This document shows, piece after piece, positions 1-7,686 of a stretch of 50,985 nt of DNA. The stretch lies in NCBI GenBank assembly GCA_002702655.1, contig PABB01000013.1, forward strand, positions 1 to 50,985. The letters are read 5' to 3'. Within the stretch, counting starts at the first letter, position 1, and the number at the start of each line of letters is the position of its first letter. The notes below the pieces were generated by a model that was not told the DNA's origin, did no database searches, and saw only the letters and a program-made list of their open reading frames with translations. This stretch comes from Planctomycetaceae bacterium (lineage in GTDB: Bacteria > Planctomycetota > Planctomycetia > Pirellulales > Lacipirellulaceae). A program made the position numbers and the translations under genes.

Positions 1-105
1 GAGGCGGACTGGCAACGATGCGTGGTGCACTGGTATCGCAACGTCGGCGCGGACGTGCCGCGGCATCGGATGAAGGAGGTGATGGCGATGCTCAAGGCGG
101 CGGCG
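1..105 (+). pseudogene. IS256-family (Mutator-type) transposase fragment
   Basis: Frame 1 from the window edge reads as the C-terminal half of an IS256-type DDE transposase. It includes the family signature around WQRC.VH..RNV, followed by VPRHRMKEVMAMLKA. In intact elements the protein continues for about 100 or more residues after the MLKAI position. Here the match stops at about base 100 and the sequence becomes the antisense of the neighbouring cytochrome gene. No terminal inverted repeat follows, so this is not a clean insertion end. It is a broken transposase whose upstream part lies outside the window. The family call is fairly secure from the motif; the exact junction is blurred by the repeated GGCGGC sequence shared by both partners. 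Confidence 0.75.
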
Positions 106-1996
106 GGCAACCGAGTAGGTTTTCGAGGATCCATTTGCCGCGGATGACGGGCGAAGTTCGCGTAGGATAAGAAGTCACGCACAGGATGCTCGCCTGTCGC
201 AGCAGCCCGCCCCGCTGGTCTTGCTCGTCCAGCGCGACGCGCCGGAAGTGGCTGCCGTACACGTGGGGAATGCCGTAGTGCTTGGCCAGCCGCTCGTTCA
301 GATACGCGTCGTCGGCGTCAATCAAGTCCAGCACGCTGCGGTCGTCACGGACCACGCTGGAGAAAAACAGTTCGGTTTCCTCGCGAAAGGCCTGGCGGAG
401 ATTGTCGTCGAAGTCCGGATACAACCGCATGTCCGGCGTAAACGAATTGAGATTCTGCAAATAGAGCCACTGCGCTGCAAAGTTGTCGGTCAACGACGCC
501 GAGCGCTCATCAGCAAGCATCCGCGCGGTCTGCGAACGCAGTATCTCGGGTTCGCGCAATCGCCCCGCCACGGCCAAATCGAGCAGTTCATTATCGGGGA
601 TGCTGCTCCACAGGAAAAAGGAGAGCCGCGACGCGAGTTCGACATCGGTGACGGGATAGACCTCGCCGGGCGCCGCGGACGGGGGCTCGCGCTGCACGCG
701 GAAGAGAAAACTTGGATTGACGAGAATCGCAGCCAGCGCCTTCTCTATCCCCGCGTCAAAACCGCCGTTTTGGCGCCCTTGTGCGAAAAACTGCAGCGGC
801 TGCTGCAAATCGGCCTCATCGATCTCACGGCGGTAAGCGCGTCGCAGCAGGGGCGTCAGGATTTGCTCCGCGCACCGCTGCTGGTCGTCGGGCGTCGCAG
901 AAATGCCGGCAAAAATCCGCCGCCGGCTGGGCGTATCGCGGGGAGTGCTCCCGTGAAACGGCCCGCGGACGGTGATCTCGTACACGGCCGGTTCGATCCG
1001 CGGATGGCGGTAATAATTGTAGTGGACGTTGAGCGGCTGACGTACGGTTTCCACGACCGACGCCTGGCTGCGCAGAAACACCGCGCCCACCTCGTGCGGA
1101 CCGGCGCTGACGTGCACCCGCGTCAGCAAGTTCTCATCGACGGACTTGTCGATGGCGCCAACGGGCGGGCGCTCGATCGCAAAGGCGCCCGCGCGCCGGC
1201 GATCCAGCAGAATTTCCAGCTCGTATTTCCCCGGGCGTCCCTCAAGTTCTTCATTGCGGTCGCGCATCAGCCGCGTTTGCACTTCGTACTGCCCGTCTTG
1301 CGGGAAATAGTGACGCACCACCAGGCCGCCGCGGGCTCCCAGCGGCGTGCCCGGGATGTGCGCATCCTGAGTCACGTCGGCGCGCACACGACACGTTCTT
1401 TCAGCAGCGGTCTCGGCGTCGCCGCCGACCGCCAGTCGGCTGATCTTTTGCGCCGCTGAGATGTACCGCTCAAGCAACATCGGCGAGAGGTTCACGACCG
1501 TCACATTGTCAAACCCGTGACTTTCCTCGTCGGCGGGCAGCAGTTCGTCGACCGCCACGTCGAGCGCGAGCAGGTCGCGAATTGCATGGCGATACTCGGT
1601 GCGAGTCAGCCGCCGAATCGTCTCGGTGCGCCCTGGACGCGGATTGGCCAGCGAGATCCGATCGAGTTGGCTGGTGAGCAGCAAGCCGACTTGATCGTAA
1701 GCGGCCTCAGACGGACGCGGTTCGCCCGCCGGCGGCATTTGGCGGACCGACAATCGACGGGCAACGGCTTCCCACTGTTCGGCATGCTCGGCGAGCGGTT
1801 CCTCCAGCAGTTCGTCGATCGCCAGTCCCCCCTCCCGCACGCCGTATCCGTGACAGGTTAGGCAGTACTCGTCTGCGAGCTGCCGGACGCGCGCGTCGAT
1901 GCCGTCAACCGCGAACGTCAGCGGCGAGCACGCCCACGCCGCAACAACTGCGAGCGCGGCGATGCACCGGCGGAAACTGGTCGAGTGGGACGGCAT
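92..1996 (-). CDS. Planctomycete cytochrome c protein (DUF1587/1595/1592/1588), 3'-truncated
   Basis: Secreted c-type cytochrome-like protein of unknown physiological role, typical of planctomycetes, where family members are often paired with DUF1552 proteins. Residues 1-29 form a signal peptide (hydrophobic AALAVVAAWA core). The single haem site CLTCH is at residues 45-49 (PSCyt1 domain). A DUF1587 segment follows around residues 125-190 (RRLTRTEYRHAIRDLL), then DUF1595, DUF1592 (LASRLSFFLWSSIPDNELL) and DUF1588 (RGGLLRQASIL, RGKWILENLLG). The family normally continues past the proline run after WILENLLG into DUF1585. Here a stop comes after CPPPP because the sequence switches to the antisense of the IS256 fragment. 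About 100-150 C-terminal residues are therefore missing and the gene is probably a non-functional 3'-truncation. The start is supported by the signal peptide. Confidence 0.85.
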   Translation of the reverse strand: MPSHSTSFRRCIAALAVVAAWACSPLTFAVDGIDARVRQLADEYCLTCHGYGVREGGLAIDELLEEPLAEHAEQWEAVARRLSVRQMPPAGEPRPSEAAYDQVGLLLTSQLDRISLANPRPGRTETIRRLTRTEYRHAIRDLLALDVAVDELLPADEESHGFDNVTVVNLSPMLLERYISAAQKISRLAVGGDAETAAERTCRVRADVTQDAHIPGTPLGARGGLVVRHYFPQDGQYEVQTRLMRDRNEELEGRPGKYELEILLDRRRAGAFAIERPPVGAIDKSVDENLLTRVHVSAGPHEVGAVFLRSQASVVETVRQPLNVHYNYYRHPRIEPAVYEITVRGPFHGSTPRDTPSRRRIFAGISATPDDQQRCAEQILTPLLRRAYRREIDEADLQQPLQFFAQGRQNGGFDAGIEKALAAILVNPSFLFRVQREPPSAAPGEVYPVTDVELASRLSFFLWSSIPDNELLDLAVAGRLREPEILRSQTARMLADERSASLTDNFAAQWLYLQNLNSFTPDMRLYPDFDDNLRQAFREETELFFSSVVRDDRSVLDLIDADDAYLNERLAKHYGIPHVYGSHFRRVALDEQDQRGGLLRQASILCVTSYPTRTSPVIRGKWILENLLGCPPPP

Positions 1997-2235
1997 AAGC
2001 GTTCCACGCGCTTCGCGACGCCTTCACGCGGTCCAGCGGCGGCAAGCAACGCAGGGTTTGACGAGGAGGTTTTTGAAAGGAGAACACGGGGCGCAATCGC
2101 TCGCCCGGGCAAATCGTCGACAACGCCTGAACGCTTTTCAAGCCCGCGCGAAATCGGCGCCGCATGTCGCCGATGCAAAGTTGTGGGGCGAAATTCGACC
2201 CGCCGATTGTAACGCAAAAACTGCGACAACGGAGA

Positions 2236-3148
2236 CTATTGGCGGAGCGCCCGCCCCTGGTTCGTGAGTTTCAACACCATGTGGGGGTTATTGAGAACCG
2301 CGTACACGGCCCCGCTGGGATCGCACGCGACGTCGCGCACCCGGCCGGCGCTCTTCAGCAGCACGTCTTGGTGAATGACTCGCCCCTCGGCAATCACCAG
2401 CCGGCGAAGTTCTTCGTGGGCCAGCGCGCCGACGAGCAAGCAATTCCGCCATCGCGGGAACTCGTCTCCCACGCAGAACCGCGTGCCGCACACGGCAATC
2501 GACGGCGCCCAGTAAGAAACCGGCTGCCTTGTGCCCGCCACGGCGAGATTCTCGGTGATGATGCGGCCGTCGTAGTTGATGCCGTAACTGGCCAGGGGCC
2601 AGCGGCCAGCCGTAGTTCTCGCCCGGCAGAGCCAAGTTGACTTCGTCGCCGCCCATCGGGCCGTGCTCCGTTTCCCAGATTTCGCCCGCCTCAGGGTGCT
2701 CCGCGAGTCCCTGGGGATTGCGGTGGCCGTAAGAGCAAACCGTCTTCGACCCGCGTTTGCCGTCAGCATATAGATTGTCCTCAGGGATGCTGCCGTCGGG
2801 CCACACGCGGTGGATTTTGCCGTTCGGACGGATTAAGTCTTGGGCAAGGTCCTGCGCGCCGCGCTCGCCGATGCTGAACAGCAAATGCCCGTCGTAGTCG
2901 AATGCAATCCGGCTACCGTAGTGATGTCTGGTCCCGGAGTACATTCCTTAGCGGCCGCGTTGACGTCTTGGGATTCGACCCAGGCGTTGTCACGAATCTT
3001 GCCGCGCACGATGCGAGCCATCGCTTGCACGTGTCCTCGGTCGTCGCGCCACGGGTCGCTATAGCTCAGGTAGACCCAGCCGTTGTTGGCATAGTCGGGA
3101 TCGATGGCCACATCCATGTAGCCGACTTGGCCCTCGGCGACGGCTCGC
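2236..3148 (-). pseudogene. PQQ-dependent aldose sugar dehydrogenase (YliI/GSDH type) remnant
   Basis: Three stretches in different frames together match the soluble aldose dehydrogenase beta-propeller family. The first is QVGYMDVAIDPDYANNGWVY down to NAAAKE (about 3148-2945). The second is MYSGTRHHYGSRIAFDYDG through ETEHGPMGGDEVN to ENYGWP (about 2944-2600). The third is SYGINYDGRIITE through FCVGDEFPRW to RDVACDPSGAVYAVLNNP (about 2595-2236). One frameshift lies near 2944 and another near 2600. The N-terminal part (signal peptide and first blades) is absent and replaced by a DUF1559 remnant. Intact relatives oxidise sugars in the periplasm with PQQ. This copy cannot make a functional enzyme. 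Confidence 0.8.
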
Positions 3149-3420
3149 GGCCCGTGCCACGGTCGGGATCGCCCGTCCACACACCCCCCACCCGCCGGAT
3201 GGGAAGCGGCGAACCGTGCTATGGAGCGACTGCATGGCCAGGGCGACTTGGCGGAGGTTATTTTGGCATGTCGCTCGCCGCCCTGCCTCTCGAGCCGCCT
3301 GGACAGCGGAGGTACCCAACCCGTACCTTCATAACAGCTGGTACAGAAAACCAATGCTGGTCAACGAGCAATTCAACCAACGAGAAGCCGTGTTGACGTG
3401 ACTGGAATTTCAGACGCTGC
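3149..3420 (-). pseudogene. DUF1559 (SBP_bac_10) prepilin-like protein remnant
   Basis: DUF1559 proteins begin with a type IV prepilin-like signal (GFTLVELLVVIAIIG) followed by LLPAVQAAREAARR. Here HGFSLVELLV is recognisable near 3385-3360. The hydrophobic stretch after it is replaced by an unrelated segment (DQHWFSVPAVM), and the frame changes before AVQAAREAGRRATCQNNLRQ (about 3310-3250). The match goes on through FPSGGWG, then in yet another frame WTGDPDRGTGRE, and ends near 3150 where the sugar dehydrogenase remnant begins. No start codon with a ribosome site is evident. This is a multiply broken fragment of about 80 residues from a protein usually near 300. Confidence 0.75.
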
Positions 3421-3483
3421 ACGCTCGGATCGAATCTGGCGGGCGCACAAAAGGCCTCATGGCGAATGCGGTGAGGGGAGTCT

Positions 3484-3585
3484 ATGGCGGGTCGTCTAGC
3501 CTTGCTCTGGGTGAGCGTCTTGGCTGGGTTCTTCGTGTCCTTGTTTCTCGACGGCTGCGCCACGGCCCGGTGTTTGGACTGCTGA
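3484..3585 (+). CDS. possible 33-aa small lipoprotein
   Basis: An ATG at 3484 is preceded at good spacing by a strong ribosome-binding site (GAGGGGAG). The 33-codon frame has a charged start (MAGR), a hydrophobic stretch and a lipobox-like FLDGC with Cys at residue 25, then a short hydrophilic tail rich in Cys. It lies in a scarred intergenic stretch and points away from the pseudogenes upstream. Small lipoproteins of this kind (entericidin-like) are common in Gram-negative genomes, but the sequence is not one I recognise. It could equally be chance or the stump of a longer lost lipoprotein gene. Confidence 0.3.
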   Translation: MAGRLALLWVSVLAGFFVSLFLDGCATARCLDC

Positions 3586-3620
3586 AGAATGCCACATTCG
3601 GGTGGTGAGATGCGCTATCG

Positions 3621-5354
3621 TCATTTCATATTCCATCCATCAAATAGCTGCAACTCACCGGAGTTGGTGGCAGGTCCTGTTCCATTAATCACATGGTTGA
3701 TGCCTCCAACCCGACCGGCAAAGGTGGAAATGTGAACGACGCGGATTCCGGGTTTATCTGGCACTTCCATGGCATTCTCCAAGCGGACCTTGTTTCGGGC
3801 GGTCTCTTCTCCACGGAAGAAAGAGTAGATGCCTAATCCCCAGGCCTGATGCTCTTCGACTGCATCAGCCACCTTGTAGGAGGCATAACCGGGTTTGCCC
3901 TTGTCGTTCCAGACGTCGTTGCTTGGCGGTTCATAGGGAATTTCGGATTGGTAGAAGTACGTTCGCCCGCGTTCTCCATTCCATAACGTCTGGTAATGCT
4001 GGAAATGCTCGTTGAAGAGTCCGTAGATGGTCACGTTGTCGCCATTCACCACCAGACCGTGCTCGCTTCGGTTCGTGCGCCAGTCTGCTCCTCGACCGTG
4101 ATCGGCGCGCCAGAGCCACAAATGGTCCCCAATCACATCGTTGCTGTTGATTTCCACGCACGTTTTCGCTGTTCCTTCAATGAAGCCTCCAATTCGGCAA
4201 TACAGATCGTGGAGGCTAATCGGGTTTGCACTGTGATCTGCTTGTGAATGAGCGTCTCCAATCTGCACGAGCAGGTCCGATGCCTTCAACCCGGCATCCA
4301 CGATGAATCCGGCGAGTATGATGCCGCCCTCATCGGCCGTTTGGATGGCGGCATTGCCCTGGGTGGGCGTCAGTGTTGGCAGTCCAAGACCCAGAACGAC
4401 TGTATTCGGCTGGTCGATACGCAGCGGTTCATCGAGGCGGTAGATCCCAGGACTGACGAGCAGATGTTTGCCCGATGCGAGAGCTGCATTGAGATCAGTC
4501 GCATCGTCGTCGGGCGTGGCAATGTAGAAGTCATCGATCGGGATCGAAGTTCCCTTTTCATCTCCAAGCTTCCAGGTCACCCCGGAGCAGTCGCGCTGGA
4601 CCTCGGGAACAAAGACGGCGAACTTCCCTGTCTCGTCCACATGCAGAAAAGGCTTGTCGCGGATTACCGGAGCCGAGCTGAGAATCGTGACCGGTACGTC
4701 AGGCCAATTGTCTTCCGGGGCCCCTTTCACTCCCACAAAAACTCTGTTCCAGTTGCCGCCCTCCCACAAGCCGAGTTCCGAGTTCCGGGTGAACCACTGC
4801 TGGCCCGAGGTCAGTCCGGCTCGTCCTGTGACGATCGAATTTGCCAAAACTCCGCCGCTGGCCCAGGCGCCCTTATCGAAGTTGAGATTTCCGACAATGT
4901 GCATGCGTCGCATCGGGGCCGCCTGTGACACCGCCCACAGCATCCATTTTTCCGAGGCGTCGGGTTCGACTCTTAGATTCTCCGCCCCCCTCCAGAATTG
5001 CGTGGTCACGTGATTATCCGAACGTGACCAAGTGGATTGCACAGCCCCCTTGATGACGACGTGATCCGGGGTTCGACCTAAACCAAGGACCTGCACGTAG
5101 TAGTCGACGGTGACTTCGAGGGCGTAGGCGCCTGGCTTGAACAAAATGGCATATCGCTGATTCGTGAATTCCTGGCCGGCTTGTTGTTCGTGCACCCAAT
5201 CGAGAACCGCCTGGATGCTGTCGGCGTCCATGGTCTCATCAAACAGCAGGACGCGCTCTCCGAAAATGGATTGGAATGGCGCAGTATCGGGCTGCGCACT
5301 CGCGGAGTGAACCAAACCAAACGTAGCCACGAGTGCGAGTGTGAAATGCCTCAT
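3621..5354 (-). CDS. secreted right-handed beta-helix protein (actinobacterial 'adenylyl cyclase'-like family)
   Basis: 577-aa protein with a signal peptide cleaved after HSASA (residue 20). The body matches a family of secreted beta-helix proteins common in Streptomyces and relatives, often labelled adenylyl cyclase or coagulation-factor 5/8-domain proteins. Shared landmarks are QRYAILFKPGAY (about residues 65-80), WAVSQAAPMRRMHI, ASGGVLANS, QQWFTRNSELG, IRDKPFL, SPGIYRL, TVVLGLGLPTLTPT, HADHS-like QADHSANP, LWLWRADHGRGADW, HGLVVNGDNVT, WNGERGRTYFYQSE and GYASYKVAD. No nucleotide-cyclase motif is visible; the fold suggests polysaccharide binding or cleavage, which is inference. A good ribosome site (AAAGGA) precedes the ATG. 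The gene is intact, stands alone between degenerate genes, and has visibly lower GC than its neighbours, which suggests acquisition by transfer. Confidence 0.75.
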   Translation of the reverse strand: MRHFTLALVATFGLVHSASAQPDTAPFQSIFGERVLLFDETMDADSIQAVLDWVHEQQAGQEFTNQRYAILFKPGAYALEVTVDYYVQVLGLGRTPDHVVIKGAVQSTWSRSDNHVTTQFWRGAENLRVEPDASEKWMLWAVSQAAPMRRMHIVGNLNFDKGAWASGGVLANSIVTGRAGLTSGQQWFTRNSELGLWEGGNWNRVFVGVKGAPEDNWPDVPVTILSSAPVIRDKPFLHVDETGKFAVFVPEVQRDCSGVTWKLGDEKGTSIPIDDFYIATPDDDATDLNAALASGKHLLVSPGIYRLDEPLRIDQPNTVVLGLGLPTLTPTQGNAAIQTADEGGIILAGFIVDAGLKASDLLVQIGDAHSQADHSANPISLHDLYCRIGGFIEGTAKTCVEINSNDVIGDHLWLWRADHGRGADWRTNRSEHGLVVNGDNVTIYGLFNEHFQHYQTLWNGERGRTYFYQSEIPYEPPSNDVWNDKGKPGYASYKVADAVEEHQAWGLGIYSFFRGEETARNKVRLENAMEVPDKPGIRVVHISTFAGRVGGINHVINGTGPATNSGELQLFDGWNMK

Positions 5355-5921
5355 GCTGGTTCCTTTGGTTTCTCAGAATTCGGCGCCTGACCCGAGCTGG
5401 ATAAGAGGAGGCCGCCGAAAGGCGGCGTGAGATTGCTCGCCAAATCGCTCGAACAGTTTAACATGAATCACTCGTGCTGCTTGGCGCCAGTTTTCAACGG
5501 ATGTGCGTCTTGTGACCTCGGCGAACTGCCCGAGGCGCTGCCGCCGAAGGAAGACCTCAGCGAGTTTGCCGACGGGCAAACTTGCTAAAGCTGGTCGAGC
5601 TGTCAGATCGCCAGGTCCTGCTTCCGCAGCAATTCGCCTGTTTACGATCTCTGGATCCGCGCACAGCGCGGGCCACGGGCGAGAATGAGCTCCGTTGGTC
5701 GGCCGGTATGGTGCAACGTCGGAGTGGACCTGGCCGCGTCGCGACCATGTTGCGCGCAAGGACGGCATCAAGTGCGAGAAGGCATCGTGAATCCGGCGCA
5801 TTCGCACCGTAGGCCTGGGATTTGCGATCACCTGCCCTGGTGCGCTAGACTTGAAGATGGTTCTCAAGTGGTTGCGGCGTACTCGCCGCAGCGACTCCTA
5901 CTTTGCATTCCACCCTGGGCG
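5355..5921. other. 567-bp stretch with no recognisable gene
   Basis: Open frames exist on both strands, the longest a 164-codon minus-strand frame at 5373-5867. None has a recognisable motif, a convincing ribosome site or a domain-like pattern. The segment is bounded on the right by the terminal repeat of an IS3-type remnant. It is probably decayed DNA. Confidence 0.5.
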
Positions 5922-6360
5922 TGACCTGTCCCCAGGTAAGGAACCAATCATAAAGTTAGAGTTGGGCTTGTCCCAACGCCAGCCTGCTTCGATCGCTGAG
6001 GCGTAGCCGAAGCGATCGAAGCAGGCTGAATCGCTTCCGGGGCGGGGGCTCGGTAGCCTTAGGAACTGTGAGGGCGGACCGTGTTGTACGTCCGTCGCCA
6101 CCGCTCGATGAGAACCTTCGCCTCCAACAATGTGTCGAACTGCTCGCGAGCCAGCAGCTCGTCGCGTAGCTTGCCGTTGAAGCTCTCGCAGTAACCGTTT
6201 TCCCAGGGTGAACCTGGTTCGATGAACAGCGTCGTCACGCCGCGGCGGACGAACAGATCGCTTAGCCGCTCCAGCACGTCCTCGCTAGCAAGCCGCCGGG
6301 CGACGTCGATCGCCAGGCACTCACGCGAGTGTTCGTCGATCAGCGTCGGCTGGGCCGACA
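5922..6360 (-). mobile_element. IS3-family remnant: terminal repeat plus truncated, mutated orfB
   Basis: The plus-strand sequence at 5922 (TGACCTGTCCCCAGGTAAGG) looks like an IS3-group terminal inverted repeat. Reading leftward from about 6360, the minus strand encodes the C-terminal half of an IS3 OrfB integrase: LIDEHSRECLAIDVARR, LADLFVRRGV-like, then FIEPGSPWENGYCESFNGKL and YNTVRPHSS. About 25-30 codons carrying the DNGPE catalytic segment are missing between VRRGV and TLFIEPGSPW. The expected Leu of RPHSSLGYRAPAPEAIQP is a TAA stop at 6059-6061, with the rest of the tail still readable beyond it. The N-terminal half of OrfB and the other inverted repeat are lost. The element is dead. 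Confidence 0.8.
5981..6027. repeat. 17-bp perfect inverted repeat (REP-like hairpin)
   Basis: The arms at 5981-5997 and 6011-6027 are exact reverse complements (AGCCTGCTTCGATCGCT and AGCGATCGAAGCAGGCT) with a 13-nt loop. The hairpin lies in the 3' tail of the IS3 remnant, between the orfB stop and the terminal repeat. It could be a REP-type palindrome inserted into the element or a terminator-like structure of the IS. It has no T-run. Confidence 0.8.
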
Positions 6361-6544
6361 TTGACGACAGAAACAGCAACGCCGCCAACATGAGTTGCGT
6401 CGCGCCGACCCGACCGGCGTCGCGGAGGTCCCAGTGCAGCTCGCGCAGCGCGACCCCGGCCGTCGGCGCGAGAGCCGACAGGACGTAGCTGGCCACCAGC
6501 AGCCATAGGATATGACGGTGGATCCACTCGGCAAGCCGTATCAT
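6361..6544 (-). pseudogene. N-terminal stump of a probable bile acid:sodium symporter-like membrane protein, fused in frame to IS3 orfB
   Basis: The frame starting at 6544 gives about 60 residues with two hydrophobic helices (HILWLLVASYVLSALAPTAG and TQLMLAALLFL). The spacing and wording resemble the first helices of bacterial BASS-family (bile acid/arsenite) transporters. After LMLAALLFLSS the same open frame runs directly into the IS3 OrfB sequence LIDEHSREC and ends at the TAA at 6059. The rest of the transporter (about 250 residues) is not present downstream. The transporter assignment is tentative because so little remains; the chimeric join is visible directly. Confidence 0.45.
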
Positions 6545-6999
6545 GTCGCCTCAGGCGTTGTTTTCCATCTGCGAGTCTTCTCCCCCTTGGCCCCAGCGGT
6601 CGCCGGCGCCGATGCCGAACGCACATTCGGACAATTCTGTCAGATTTCTTCCAAGTCCCGGCCCGGTCGACGATTGCGATCGCTTGGCGGGGGGCGGCGG
6701 CGGCTGACGATTGCCGGATCTCGCCGCAACTTGCTGCGCATTCCGGCGTATTGACGCCGTTCTCGCAATCTGGCTTTTGGTGATTCCATCGCGCCCCGCC
6801 GAGACGCTTGGCAATCTGCGACGATGGCCAGCGCGGCAAACTTCCCCCGGCCCGCAGAGAGGGCCTGTAACGCAGCTACAGATCGCGTGTTTCTCGCGCA
6901 AAATCGTTTGCAATTGAGTAGCGCAAAGCCCAGAATGCACGCGATTTTGCGGACAACCCCGATTCACAGGCCGCTGGAGAGCCGGGAGCAGCAGGGCGC
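6545..6999. other. 455-bp region upstream of the ECF sigma factor; no gene seen
   Basis: No frame here has recognisable protein features. It includes the leader and presumed promoter region of the sigma factor gene, but I see no clear -35/-10 pair or operator. Confidence 0.5.
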
Positions 7000-7623
7000 G
7001 TGGACGAAACAACCATCACCGTCGACAAGGTCGAGCAGTTGCTGGCCGACTTGCGAGCCGGCCGCTCCGAAGCGCGAGGCGAGCTGATTGAAGCGGCCTG
7101 TGACCGGCTGACGGCGTTGACCAAATCGATCAAGCGTTCCTTCCCCCAGGTGGGGCGGTGGGAACAGACTGAGGACGTTTTTCAGAACGCCTCGCTGCGT
7201 TTCTACACCGCGTTGGCGGATGTGGAGATCAACGACGCCCGGCATTTCTTTCGTCTTGCGGCGCTGCAGATCAGGCGGGAATTGCTTGACGCGGCACGGC
7301 GATTCAACGGCCCCATGGGATTGAACCGGAATCACCAATCTCAACCGCAAAATCAAGGCGACGAGAGTCGCCTGACGCCGGTCGAGGCGGTCGAGACGAC
7401 GAACGACCCCCAAGCGGTGGCCGAATGGGCTGAGTTCCACGAAGCCATCGACAAGCTGCCAGAGCGTGAACGCGAGGTCACCGAGCTGATCTGGTACCAC
7501 GGCATGTCGCAGCAGGACGCCGCCGAGGCCCTGGAGGTCGACGAGCGGACGGTTCGGCGCCGCTGGCGATCGGCTCGTTTGGCCCTCAGTCAATTGCTCG
7601 TCGGCGTGATGCCGGCCATGTGA
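7000..7623 (+). CDS. ECF-type RNA polymerase sigma factor (planctomycete group paired with Ser/Thr kinases)
   Basis: 207-aa alternative sigma factor beginning with GTG at 7000 (MDETTITVDKVEQLL). Region 2 is visible as QTEDVFQNASLRFYTALADV with the ARHFFRLAALQIRRELLDAARR helix. After a variable linker, region 4 has LPEREREVTELIWYHGMSQQDAAEALEVDERTVRRRWRSARLAL, a classic helix-turn-helix for -35 recognition. It acts in the cytoplasm by directing RNA polymerase to a small regulon. A Ser/Thr kinase gene follows after 63 bp on the same strand. Planctomycete ECF groups linked to such kinases are known, which suggests control by phosphorylation rather than by a classical anti-sigma factor. No anti-sigma gene is adjacent. 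Confidence 0.9.
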   Translation: MDETTITVDKVEQLLADLRAGRSEARGELIEAACDRLTALTKSIKRSFPQVGRWEQTEDVFQNASLRFYTALADVEINDARHFFRLAALQIRRELLDAARRFNGPMGLNRNHQSQPQNQGDESRLTPVEAVETTNDPQAVAEWAEFHEAIDKLPEREREVTELIWYHGMSQQDAAEALEVDERTVRRRWRSARLALSQLLVGVMPAM

Positions 7624-7686
7624 CGGGTCACGCAGGGCTCTTCCCCTTCGCCGCTCGTAAACACTTCATTCCGTTGACGTTCGATC

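Noticed and set aside
221-1459. Long 412-codon plus-strand frame
   Set aside because: It is antisense to the cytochrome gene, is Arg/Gln-rich and has no domain; it is a codon-bias shadow.
6551-7012. 153-codon minus-strand frame before the sigma factor
   Set aside because: Pro/Arg/Ser-rich with no motif and no ribosome site; looks like noncoding GC-rich DNA.
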